A stretch of DNA of 16,200 nt, taken from the NCBI GenBank assembly GCA_039029355.1, contig JBCCGI010000131.1:1-16200 (forward strand). Direction: 5' to 3'. Positions 7,123 through 15,164 of this stretch are shown here, piece by piece. This DNA comes from JBCCGI01 sp039029355. Lineage in GTDB: Bacteria; Planctomycetota; UBA1135; GCA-002686595. Position 1 is the stretch's first letter. Each line of letters starts with the position of its first letter. Below the pieces are notes generated by a model. It was given only the letters and a program-made list of their open reading frames with translations. It was not told where the DNA came from and made no database searches. The position numbers and the translations under genes were made by a program.

Positions 7123-10100
7123 CTAGTCGTCGCCGCGATCGAAGAAGCGTCCCGGCGAGCGGATGTTGCCCAGCTCCGTCGCCGCAGCTAGCCACTCGTC
7201 CCGCTGGGCGAGCTCAAGGGCGTTGGTCATCGAACGGCTGGCACTCGGAGTACCGTACGCCTCTGCGAACGGCAGCTTGCTCCAGGCCTCGAGTCCGGCC
7301 TTGCGAACACCGTCGGTCAGCGTCGCGGCCCGGCGCCGCCGCTTCGTACGCTCCTGCAGGTTCCCCAGGTTGATCGCAGCCACCTGCGCCCCGTGACGCT
7401 CAAACGCGACGACGTAGCGCACGATCATGCCGGCGAGCTCGGTGAGGTTCGACAGCTCGGTCTGGATCATGCCGAACCTCACGGTGACGCGCAGCAGCGC
7501 GACGACGGCGCCACACATCGCCCCATCGATCGCGCTCGCGTCGTGGCGCGCCGACACCTCGGCGACGCGGTCGAGGAGCGGCGCCAGGGCGCGCTCTCGC
7601 TGCTGGAGGTCGTCCCCCGGGCGCCGCGTTCCGAGTTGCTCGGCGAGCTCCTCGAGCCCGCTCTGGAGCAGCCTGGTGCGGTTGGGGTCGAACCGTTCCA
7701 GATCAGCCGTAAGGACCGAGATCAGCGTCGTGTAGTCGAGCTGGCACACCAGCTCCGAGGAGTCCGACAGCAGCTCGGCCGCCCGGTCCGATCCCACGTG
7801 CCGCAGGATGGAGAAGTAGTTCGGCAGCGAGCCCTGAAAGTCCGGGGCGTTGACGATCTGCGCGAGGAGCTCGACGAGGGGATCGCCGAGGCGCTGGCAG
7901 ACCTCGAGGTCCTGCGGCCTGAGGCTCCCCGAGCGCAGCAGATCGGACGCCAGCAGCTTCTCGATCTCGGCGCGACGCGCGAGGTTGGTCCGGTCCGCCT
8001 CCGCCAGGAACTCCACCAGCCGCAGGCCGTTGCCGTGCTCCTTCCGGAGCGAGCGCGACAGCTTGATGGAGTCCATGCTGCGCGCGATTCCGAAGTAGAA
8101 CGCCAGCACGGTCCGCCACCACTCGTCCGTGAGGTGGCGCTGGACGAAGTTGGAGTCACCGACCTCGCGCAGGCGGCGCGCGCAGAGGAACTCCTGGAAG
8201 GAGAGGTGAGCAAACTCCATCTCTCCCTTCCTTCCTCGCCGAATCAGGCTGCTCCGGTAGTAGATCTCCTCGAGGACGTCGGACACGTCCACTTCCCGCG
8301 CCAGGCCCTGCGCCTCCAGCGCCTCGCGGATGCTGTTCTCCAGCCGCTCCGTCTGGAAGGTCTTCGTGCGCCGGGTGTGGGCGTCGTGGGCGAGCAGCTG
8401 GAGCGCGTGCTCTTTGAGATCGGGGCTGAACCGCGCCTGAACGTCGCGGATCTGATCCCACCGGCCAAGGAGCATCTCGACCATGCGCGCGTAGATGTCC
8501 GTCCTGCGGTCCGGGAGAGCTCCGACCTTGTCGACCCGCGAGCCGAGAGCCGCGTAGAGGGTCAGCATCAGCGGCGACCGACAGAAGCGCAGCAGAGCTT
8601 CGGAGGACACGATGCGCTCGTAGAGGTCGTCTCGACGGCTCGGCACGTCGGGGAACCACTTGGCGAGGAAGTCCTGGACGTGTCGCTTGCTGAAGGGGTT
8701 CAGCCGGAAGTAGCGGAAGCCGCCGCGCAGGCGAGGGATGCGGGACGGGCGCGAGGTCAGGATCACCGCGGCGAAGCGCGGCGCGAGGGCCTCGATGTAC
8801 TCCGCCACCTCGATGTGATTCGCGGTCAGCTCGTCGAAGCCGTCCAGAAGGAGGACATAGTCCTTTGCGCCGCTCAGGGAGAACGTGTGCAGCCCGTCAC
8901 GCTCTGAGATCTGAAGAGCGACGGCGGACTCGAAGTCGCGCTGGCTGCTCACCGCCGTCGTACTCAGCGCGGACAGCGGCACAAAGACCGGGATCCGACC
9001 GGCTTGCGGCGTGACGACCCCCGTGCCGAAACCGCACAGGTCGATGGCTCGCTTCTGGAGGAAGGTCGTCTTCCCCGCGCCGACGTCGGCCAGCACGACC
9101 GCGCAGCGGACGTCGCCCAAGGCCTCCTCGGCGGACAGCCGCACCTGCACGTCCGCGCCGGTCGCGAACGAGATGTAGCGCGCGTCGTCCGGGTCGATCG
9201 GAGACAGGTCTCCGCCGGTGTAGAGGCCGAGGAAGGACGCCGACCCCTGGGCCCCCAGGCGCCGTAGGGTCGAGGAGTCGAGAAAGCGGCGGCAGAGCCC
9301 GTAGACGTATCGCGACTGCTCGGAGCGGAACGAGCTCAGAAGCTCGGGAACATGCTCCTGCACGCGCGTGAGGAGGCCCGCACCAGCGAGAACGGTGACC
9401 CTGCGGGCCAGGTTCGCGTCGCGAGGAAGGCAGTCGACGCGCGCCTCGCCGGTGAGGTCGTAGGGCGAGATCAGGAACACCGAGTCGAAGCCATCGCCGT
9501 CGTCGCCGACCGTCAGCGCCCGCTCGACCCGAGATCGGAGAGTCTTGCCGTCGACCGCGTCGCGATGGCCGGTGCCGACCGGTTCGGTGAGCGCGATCAC
9601 TCCCAGCCGGACCGGCGCGCGCAGCCGTGGCACCTCGCTGCACACGACGTCGACGGTCAACGGAGAAGCGCCGTCCAACACGCGGATGCTCTCGAACCCG
9701 AGATGGTCGAGGAGGTCCACGATGACGAGGTGGCACAGCTCGGCTCGGTTCAGCTCGCGGAGCTCCGCCAGCCCCGCGGCCGGAGCGTCGGGCGCCTCGT
9801 CGGCGCGCTGGCCCGTAATGCCCCAGACCAGCTGCTCCACCGCGTGCTGCCGGCGATCGTCGCGGAGCTCGACGCGCGCTCGATCGCTCAGGAGGACGGG
9901 AAGCTGACTCGGCGCCGAGCCGGGGAGCAGCACCGGGATCACGGGGCGCCCGTGCTCGCGGAACGCGGCGATGCAGGCGCGCATCTCCTCGTCCTGAGAG
10001 CGCCCGATCCCCGAGGGGCCGACGACGATGGCGGCCGAGCCTACCGAGTCGAGGATGCGCTCGACGTCCGCGGTCCACGATTGGCCCGGCCGGAGCTCCC

Positions 10101-10209
10101 AGACGTCGACCCAGACACGGAGGCCCTCGTCGCGCAGCGACTCCGCGAGCTCAACGGCCGCCCCTTGGTCCGCGCGGTTGTAGCACAGGAAGACGTCAAA
10201 CGCGGACAT
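7123..10209 (-). CDS. TIR-NACHT STAND NTPase with REase-like middle region, candidate anti-phage NLR-like protein, 1028 aa
   Basis: Residues 1-135 are a TIR domain: FDVFLCYNRADQ (4-15), RVWVDVWELRPGQSW (31-45), AAIVVGPSGIGRSQDEEM (59-76) and PVIPVLLPGS (89-98). Residues about 150-295 resemble an Mrr-type nuclease fold that has lost catalytic residues. Residues about 345-680 are a NACHT NTPase: Walker A ADVGAGKTT (374-382), Walker B LLLDGFDEL (453-461), sensor VILTSRP (482-488) and the winged-helix mark FAHLSFQEFLCAR (666-678). Residues 700-1028 are helical and unrecognised, probably the sensing region. In known bacterial NACHT and Avs proteins, phage recognition by the C-terminus triggers an N-terminal effector; here TIR would deplete or convert NAD+ (family knowledge). 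Glu38 is a candidate catalytic residue, but its alignment is uncertain. The gene is visibly less GC-rich than its neighbour (36 of 60 at 8221-8280), hinting at transfer. Its stop is 6 nt from the CHAT stop. Confidence 0.92.
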   Translation of the reverse strand: MSAFDVFLCYNRADQGAAVELAESLRDEGLRVWVDVWELRPGQSWTADVERILDSVGSAAIVVGPSGIGRSQDEEMRACIAAFREHGRPVIPVLLPGSAPSQLPVLLSDRARVELRDDRRQHAVEQLVWGITGQRADEAPDAPAAGLAELRELNRAELCHLVIVDLLDHLGFESIRVLDGASPLTVDVVCSEVPRLRAPVRLGVIALTEPVGTGHRDAVDGKTLRSRVERALTVGDDGDGFDSVFLISPYDLTGEARVDCLPRDANLARRVTVLAGAGLLTRVQEHVPELLSSFRSEQSRYVYGLCRRFLDSSTLRRLGAQGSASFLGLYTGGDLSPIDPDDARYISFATGADVQVRLSAEEALGDVRCAVVLADVGAGKTTFLQKRAIDLCGFGTGVVTPQAGRIPVFVPLSALSTTAVSSQRDFESAVALQISERDGLHTFSLSGAKDYVLLLDGFDELTANHIEVAEYIEALAPRFAAVILTSRPSRIPRLRGGFRYFRLNPFSKRHVQDFLAKWFPDVPSRRDDLYERIVSSEALLRFCRSPLMLTLYAALGSRVDKVGALPDRRTDIYARMVEMLLGRWDQIRDVQARFSPDLKEHALQLLAHDAHTRRTKTFQTERLENSIREALEAQGLAREVDVSDVLEEIYYRSSLIRRGRKGEMEFAHLSFQEFLCARRLREVGDSNFVQRHLTDEWWRTVLAFYFGIARSMDSIKLSRSLRKEHGNGLRLVEFLAEADRTNLARRAEIEKLLASDLLRSGSLRPQDLEVCQRLGDPLVELLAQIVNAPDFQGSLPNYFSILRHVGSDRAAELLSDSSELVCQLDYTTLISVLTADLERFDPNRTRLLQSGLEELAEQLGTRRPGDDLQQRERALAPLLDRVAEVSARHDASAIDGAMCGAVVALLRVTVRFGMIQTELSNLTELAGMIVRYVVAFERHGAQVAAINLGNLQERTKRRRRAATLTDGVRKAGLEAWSKLPFAEAYGTPSASRSMTNALELAQRDEWLAAATELGNIRSPGRFFDRGDD

Positions 10210-10366
10210 GGCGGAGCCTCAAGACCGCTCTCCGCAACGCCGCGCGGAGCTTCGGCAGCGAGGATGCAAGCGCGGAACGTCCATGGCGAGGCGCGCCCGG
10301 CAAGCGACGGGGCACGGCCGGCATTGTGAGCCGCCCGCCCCCGTTTGGCCATCCTCGACTCCAGCG
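10210..10366 (-). promoter_or_regulatory. Leader region of the TIR-NACHT gene with a small hairpin
   Basis: This 157-bp gap lies between the FG-GAP stop and the TIR-NACHT ATG. CTCCGC at 10230-10235 can pair with GCGGAG at 10244-10249 around an 8-nt loop, about 20 nt upstream of the start. A GAGG-like ribosome site lies close to the ATG on the minus strand. No convincing -35/-10 pair was found, so separate or shared transcription with the upstream gene cannot be settled. Confidence 0.3.
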
Positions 10367-12004
10367 CTAGGGAAACCGCGGCGGGAGCCCGTCGTCGAAG
10401 CACGGCGGGCACGGGAGCGGCGACGACCAGCCGCCGTCTCCTCCGCCCGGCACGCCCAGCGACAGGTCGATGCTGAGCGCGGCGTCGATCAGCGTCGTGT
10501 CGTACTGGTCGAGCAGCGCCTTGAGCGAGGCGAAGGACGGCGAGTACGTCCACGTCGCTGCGGGGCCGCCGTCGACGAGGTCGCCGCCGGTGTCGAGGTC
10601 CACCAGCCGCATCTCGATGTGGTAGAGCTCGGTCGCGCCCAGCGCCGTGTCCAGCTCGACCTCCACCGTGAGCGGCCAGGTACCGGCGGCAACGTCGACC
10701 ACCGCGACCGGGTCCCGGTCGGTCGGTGTGCCGGCGGCGGGGCCCGCCTGGGTCCAGACCAACACGCGCAGCGTGCCGAAGGCGAGCGGCGCGGCGGGCT
10801 CGGCGAGGGTGAGCGAGAGCGTGGACAGACCGCCCGTCAGGTCGGGCTCGAAGACGCCGGCGGTGATCGTCGGCGCCTGTTCGAGGTGCTCGTTGGCGGC
10901 ACTGCGCAGCACGACGAAGTGGCGCTCGTGCTCGACGCCGTAGAACAGGTCGGCGTCGCCGTCCCGGTCGAGGTCCAGGAGGTAGGGCGTCGCTCCGTTG
11001 CCCGGCGCGGCGGTGGGCCCGGTGCTGTCGGTGGTCGGATCCCAGACCTGCGCCGTCTGCGGGGAGAGCACGAAGGCGTCCGGCGCGCCCAGCCCCTGGT
11101 TCTCGTAGTAGACGAGCTGACGCGTCGCGGTGTGGCTCAGGACCAGGTCGTGGAAGCCGTCTCCGCTGAAGTCCCCGGCTCCGACGCCGACGACCCCGAT
11201 GCCTCCGACCAGTGCCGGCGCATCCCAGTCGAGCGCGTCGAGCGCGAGGATCTGCGAGTTGCCGCCGCCGGGGTCGACGATGCAGGCGAGGCGCTCGTGG
11301 CCGCCGACCTGCGCCGGCAGCGACGCGAAGCGGTCGCCGTCGTCGCCGTCGGTCGTGAGCGTGAGCAGCGCGGTTCCGTCGAGCTTCATCACGCGGATGC
11401 CGGCGGAGCCGAAGACGACGAGCTCGTCGCCGGGCAGCGCATCCCAGCTCGTGCAGCCAACGCGGTAGACGGTGCCTCCGGGCGTGAAGACGGACTCGGG
11501 CGCGGAGGCGTGCGGGGTCTGCCACACCAGCACGTCCTGGCCGTTCGGCAGGATGCCGATCACGTCGTCGTCTCCATCGCCGTTGAGGTCGCCCACCGCG
11601 AGCCCGGTCACGCCGGCCCAGATCGGCTGCCCGAGGCTCTGGGACGAGAAGCTCCCGGGTGCGGGATCCCAGGTCCAGCGCTCGAGGTGCGCGCGGCTGC
11701 TGGTCACGAGGAGCGCGTCGCCCCCGGGTTCGTGCAGAGCCGCGACGGACAGCGCCGTGTCCGGCAGCTGCGCCGTCGCGTGGTAGGCGCCCGGCCCGAA
11801 GAAGGCGATGGCGCGCTCGCCGACGCGCGCGACGACGTCGAGCCGGCCGTCGGAGTCGAGGTGCAGCGCGGCGGCGGTCGATAGCTGGCCCGTCAGGCCG
11901 GCGAGGACGTCGCCTCCGAGCCCGAGCTCGGGAGCGGGCGCGGCGGACTGGGCGGCGGGGAGCGCGGTCGGAAGAAGGCAGAGGAGGAAGCGGAACGATC
12001 GCAT
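10367..12004 (-). CDS. Secreted FG-GAP/VCBS-repeat protein, 545 aa
   Basis: The first ~21 residues, MRSFRFLLCLLPTALPAAQS, are a signal peptide with a likely cut near AQSAA. Four FG-GAP/VCBS repeats carry Asp-rich calcium-binding loops: LDSDGRLDVV (49-58), GDLNGDGDDDVIG (138-150), GDFSGDGFHDLVLS (277-290) and LDLDRDGDADLFYG (343-356). Such repeats fold as blades of a beta-propeller, so an extracellular binding or adhesion role is likely. Residues 380-515 look like an additional beta-sandwich, and the tail has a CPPC motif near the C-terminus. ATG 12002-12004 is chosen because the signal peptide begins there; the open frame continuing upstream to 14623 crosses the next genes and is a GC artefact. 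No Shine-Dalgarno sequence was seen. It follows the beta-helix gene on the same strand after 206 bp. The ligand is unknown. Confidence 0.88.
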   Translation of the reverse strand: MRSFRFLLCLLPTALPAAQSAAPAPELGLGGDVLAGLTGQLSTAAALHLDSDGRLDVVARVGERAIAFFGPGAYHATAQLPDTALSVAALHEPGGDALLVTSSRAHLERWTWDPAPGSFSSQSLGQPIWAGVTGLAVGDLNGDGDDDVIGILPNGQDVLVWQTPHASAPESVFTPGGTVYRVGCTSWDALPGDELVVFGSAGIRVMKLDGTALLTLTTDGDDGDRFASLPAQVGGHERLACIVDPGGGNSQILALDALDWDAPALVGGIGVVGVGAGDFSGDGFHDLVLSHTATRQLVYYENQGLGAPDAFVLSPQTAQVWDPTTDSTGPTAAPGNGATPYLLDLDRDGDADLFYGVEHERHFVVLRSAANEHLEQAPTITAGVFEPDLTGGLSTLSLTLAEPAAPLAFGTLRVLVWTQAGPAAGTPTDRDPVAVVDVAAGTWPLTVEVELDTALGATELYHIEMRLVDLDTGGDLVDGGPAATWTYSPSFASLKALLDQYDTTLIDAALSIDLSLGVPGGGDGGWSSPLPCPPCFDDGLPPRFP

Positions 12005-12163
12005 GCGTGTGGGTGCTTGAGGGGGAACGGCGGTCCGGTTCGAGGCGGGCGGGAAGGCCGCGCGCGGGCGACGGCGCGCGCCGGTGCTCGAGACGCGGGG
12101 GGACGGAGAGCGGCCGAAGGCGCTCCCGCCTAGGACCGGCGCGATCCGCCCCCCCTCTTCAAC

Positions 12164-12201
12164 CGGCGCGGCGCGCGAGACTCCTCCCGAGCGCCGCGCC
12201 G
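12164..12201 (-). terminator. Perfect 11-bp inverted repeat, possible terminator
   Basis: CGGCGCGGCGC at 12164-12174 is the exact reverse complement of GCGCCGCGCCG at 12191-12201, with a 16-nt loop. It begins 10 nt past the stop of the beta-helix gene read on the minus strand. No T-rich tract follows in that direction, so it may be a U-less terminator, a transcript-stabilising hairpin or a protein-binding site. Confidence 0.45.
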
Positions 12202-12210
12202 CCAGCGGGC

Positions 12211-13680
12211 TCAGGGTGCCAGGGTGTAGCTCTGCAGGTTCGAGAGCGGGTCGGTCGTCGCGCCGACGATCGGCGAGAGCTGCTGGTTGTAGAGCACCGG
12301 GCTCGGCGGCAGCGTGAAGTTCATGACCAGCGGCGTGCCGACCGGCGGCAGCGGCAGCGTGTACGGCGGAAGCAGCGTCAGCGCGTCGAGGCACAGCTCG
12401 CCGGCGCCGCCGACGATCGGCGCGACCGTGCCGCGCGGACGCGCGCCGGGCGTCGGGTTCGGGACCATCGCGAGGAAGCCCGGCGACTCGGTCCCGGTCA
12501 GGACGGTGGCCTGCAGCCCGCCGGCTCCGCCGGCGCTCGGGGTGACGTAGAGGAAGGCGGTGCGGTACTCGACTCCGCCCTGGGTGCCGAAGGTCGTGGT
12601 GTCGGGGATGTACCCGGCCAGGATCTGGCTGCCGACCTCGTCCGCTCCGAGATCGACGTTGGGCCCCTCGACGCGCTTGTTGCAGAAGCCCTCGCCGTCG
12701 AAGTCGAAGACCTTCATGCCGCAGTTCAGCACAAAGGAATCGGGCGAGCCCTGGTCCTGCACCGGACCGCCCGGCAGCAGCCGGTAGTCGGAGAAGCTGG
12801 GCAGCACGTAGAGCTGACTGGGACCGACGCCGCTCAGGTTGACGATCGTCTGCGGCTGACCGTTCGAGAGGTCGATCGGCCCCGCCCAGACGTTGAAGGC
12901 GCAGCTCGTCACGTCGAGGTTGTCGAGCCCCATGATGTCGGTCGTGTTCGGGTGGAACAGACAGTTGAGGACGTTGGGGTTCGCCTCTCCCCGGATGATG
13001 CCGAAGGGGTCGCCCAAGCTCGTGTCCCAGATGCCGACGCCGTTGTTCGCGAACGTGCAGTTGACGACGTTCGGCCGGTGCTCGATGAACGCCCCCACCT
13101 TGTCGATCAGCGGGTTGAAGATCGTCTGGATCAGGATCCCGACCGGGTTGCCGAGGAAGAAGCAGTTCGAGATCGTGATCTGGTTGGGGGTCTCGGTGCC
13201 GGTGATGAAGATCGACGCGCCGCCCAGGAAAGGCCCTCCCCCGCGGAAGGTCACGCCGTCGATCGCCGCGCCCGCGTGGCCTCCGGGGGTGTCGTTCATC
13301 AGGAAGACGCCCGCCCCTTCGCCGTCGAGGATGGTGCTCATCGCGTTCGTGCCCTGGATGGAGACCTCCCCCGGCAGGGCGATGGGAAGCGACTCGCCGT
13401 TGGTCGCCGCCGAGTAGACCCCCGGCAGCAGGACGATCACGACCGGGCCGCTGTAGACGCCCATCGCGCTCAGGATGGTGAGCTTCGGCAGGTCGACCGT
13501 TCCCGGGTTGGCGTCGGAGCCGTTCTCCGGGTCGACATAGACCCGGAAGCAGGCCACGCCTCCCCCGCCGCCTTCCTTGTAGGGGTCGATCTGGCCCTGC
13601 AACGCCGCGGCCGGACCGGCCGCGACGCCCAGGACGAAGGCGGCAAGCGAGAGGAGGGAAGCTCGGGCAAGCGTCAACAT
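12211..13680 (-). CDS. Secreted right-handed beta-helix protein, 489 aa
   Basis: Residues 1-27 form a signal peptide, MLTLARASLLSLAAFVLGVA continuing to an AAALQ cut site. Residues 46-90 match the opening of DUF1565/pectate-lyase-like beta-helix proteins: FRVYVDPENGSDANPGTVDL (45-64), then an Ile/Val-rich strand ending in LLPGVYS. Residues 100-290 are repeated short coils with Asn and Cys at turns, such as ITISNCFFLGNPVGI (168-182), VVNCTFANNGVGIWD (205-219), VLNCLFHPN (237-245) and VTSCAFNVW (257-265), typical of parallel beta-helices. VDLGADE (342-348) closes the helix, as in many secreted proteins of this class. Residues 365-489 are a separate beta-rich tail. A catalytic role is not evident, so carbohydrate binding or a surface role is possible. 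The ATG has GAGG 6 nt upstream. The longer start at 13839 is rejected because it would place a basic leader before the signal peptide. Confidence 0.87.
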   Translation of the reverse strand: MLTLARASLLSLAAFVLGVAAGPAAALQGQIDPYKEGGGGGVACFRVYVDPENGSDANPGTVDLPKLTILSAMGVYSGPVVIVLLPGVYSAATNGESLPIALPGEVSIQGTNAMSTILDGEGAGVFLMNDTPGGHAGAAIDGVTFRGGGPFLGGASIFITGTETPNQITISNCFFLGNPVGILIQTIFNPLIDKVGAFIEHRPNVVNCTFANNGVGIWDTSLGDPFGIIRGEANPNVLNCLFHPNTTDIMGLDNLDVTSCAFNVWAGPIDLSNGQPQTIVNLSGVGPSQLYVLPSFSDYRLLPGGPVQDQGSPDSFVLNCGMKVFDFDGEGFCNKRVEGPNVDLGADEVGSQILAGYIPDTTTFGTQGGVEYRTAFLYVTPSAGGAGGLQATVLTGTESPGFLAMVPNPTPGARPRGTVAPIVGGAGELCLDALTLLPPYTLPLPPVGTPLVMNFTLPPSPVLYNQQLSPIVGATTDPLSNLQSYTLAP

Positions 13681-13939
13681 GGTGTACCTCGTTGGCGGGA
13701 GGGACAGCCGAGGGCGCCTCGGACCGCGCAGCCCGCTCGCGACGCCCCCGTCGCGCCGGGTTCTTTCCCGCTCCGCGGGGCGGAGTTTCGGCGAAGTGTC
13801 TTTTTTGAACCGGCGACGTCGACGCTTCGCGGGGTGCACGCCCCCGACCCGCGATCGTCACCTTCGAGCAATTGGGTGTCGCGGCGCCCGGCCTCGGCGC
13901 GTTGAGTAGTTCGGAGACAAGCCGAAAGGAACCGCCGCA
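13681..13939. promoter_or_regulatory. Divergent intergenic region with ribosome sites and a short hairpin
   Basis: The region separates the beta-helix gene (-) from the 407-aa gene (+). GAGG (minus strand, 13687-13690) serves the former and AAGGA (13926-13930) the latter, 9 nt before ATG 13940. CTCCGC at 13771-13776 pairs with GCGGAG at 13780-13785 around 3 nt, followed on the plus side by TTT and, at about 13800, a six-T run. No confident promoter pair was found for either direction. Confidence 0.4.
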
Positions 13940-15163
13940 ATGGCCGCCTACAGCTGGAACAAGATCCGGGCAATCGCACGCCGCCCGCGCCGAGGCCGCG
14001 CTCGGCCGATCGGGACCCTCGCGAAGGCGCAGAGCGTCCAGGCGACGCTCGTCGGCGTCGGAGCCCGCGGGCGCTTCGAGTTTGTCGAGGAGGTCGACGT
14101 CGAGGTCGTCCTGGGCGAGGAGCGCGAGGTGCGCGTCGCCGGATACCCGCCCGAGGCCTGGCGCTCCTTCGTCGTCCGGACCAAGGACCGCGCGGCGCAC
14201 GGCAACCACGCGGTCGTCGCCAGCTTCCCCTACCTCACGGACTGGTTCTCGCACGCCCCCTTCCGGCGGCCGAAGAAGCGCTCGCGCGCCGAGATCGACG
14301 GCCGCCTGTCCGGCGCCATCGAGGACGCTCGGCCGACGCGCGAGGTCCTGTCCGAGAAGAGCTGGGAGCCCTTCGAGCACACGCCGAGCGTCTTCACCGC
14401 AACGCTCGACGACCCACACCGCCCGTCCGGCGGACGGATCGGCGGCGGGCGCCTGGGGCGCCGGCGCGTGGTGCGGGGCGAGCGCGAGCAGCTGTGCCAC
14501 GAGTCGTGGGTCTTCGGCATCGTCCCCGACGTCGAGGCCGTCGAGGCCGAGGTCGCGGCCTCCCCCGAGCTCGACCGCCTGCTCGCGCTGACCGAGGAGC
14601 GCCGCCTGTTCGAGGAGACCCACATCGAAGGCCTCGCCCCGCGCGGCGTGGAGATGGACCCGGAGATCGCGGCCAAGGGCCGCGACGCGCTCCGGGCGGC
14701 GGTTCGCTGCGCGCTAGCCGGCCCCTGCGACGGGCTCTCGACCGGCGCCTGGCAGCGCGGCATGGCGGTGGTCGACCTCGTCGCGCGCATCTACGTGCAG
14801 CTGCTCTTCAGCCTGCAGGAGACGCGCGAGAAGGCCCGGGACCGCTCGCTGCGCCGCCGCTCGGCGGGGCAGATGCCGCGGCAGGTCTCGCAGTTTCGGG
14901 CCTGGGTGCGGCTCGGGATCGAGGAGCTGTGCGCGGCGCCGGACGCCGCCGAGGGGCAGGCCGACGCGGTCGCTGCGCTGCTGGCGGCCGACGAGCCGGA
15001 ACAGCGTGCAGGGGCCATCGCGATGGCTACCGCGCTCCTCGCAAACGGCGCTGTTCTCGCGGGCGTCGGAGAGCGGCTGGCGCAGCTCGAGGACACCGAC
15101 CCCGACGCCGACGTCCGCAGGATCGCGGCGTGGGCGCGGGGTTGGATCCGCGAGGGCTTTTGA
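13940..15163 (+). CDS. Uncharacterised protein, 407 aa
   Basis: I do not recognise this family. Coding is supported by strong third-position GC, an AAGGA ribosome site and a full-length frame. There is no signal peptide or clear membrane segment, so a cytoplasmic location is likely. Residues 1-30 are strongly basic, with RRPRRGRARP at 14-23. Residues 33-110 look beta-rich, with VEEVDVEVVLGEEREVRVAG at 49-68. Residues 165-182 form another Gly/Arg-rich basic stretch. Residues 245-407 are mostly helical; the last 70 alternate short Ala/Leu helices and resemble HEAT-type or other alpha-solenoid repeats, ending ADVRRIAAWARGWIREGF. The two basic patches could contact nucleic acid (weak inference). 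It is divergent from the beta-helix gene, and its stop is 1 nt from the convergent stop of the next gene. Confidence 0.75.
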   Translation: MAAYSWNKIRAIARRPRRGRARPIGTLAKAQSVQATLVGVGARGRFEFVEEVDVEVVLGEEREVRVAGYPPEAWRSFVVRTKDRAAHGNHAVVASFPYLTDWFSHAPFRRPKKRSRAEIDGRLSGAIEDARPTREVLSEKSWEPFEHTPSVFTATLDDPHRPSGGRIGGGRLGRRRVVRGEREQLCHESWVFGIVPDVEAVEAEVAASPELDRLLALTEERRLFEETHIEGLAPRGVEMDPEIAAKGRDALRAAVRCALAGPCDGLSTGAWQRGMAVVDLVARIYVQLLFSLQETREKARDRSLRRRSAGQMPRQVSQFRAWVRLGIEELCAAPDAAEGQADAVAALLAADEPEQRAGAIAMATALLANGAVLAGVGERLAQLEDTDPDADVRRIAAWARGWIREGF

Positions 15164-15164
15164 C

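Noticed and set aside
10208..13905. Long plus-strand frames (558 and 748 aa) opposite the secreted-protein genes
   Set aside because: Low-complexity composition, no motifs, and fully explained as antisense of FG-GAP and beta-helix coding sequence.
12005..14623. Frame continuing upstream of the FG-GAP protein to 14623
   Set aside because: It crosses the beta-helix gene and the divergent 407-aa gene in other frames; the signal peptide marks ATG 12002-12004 as the start.
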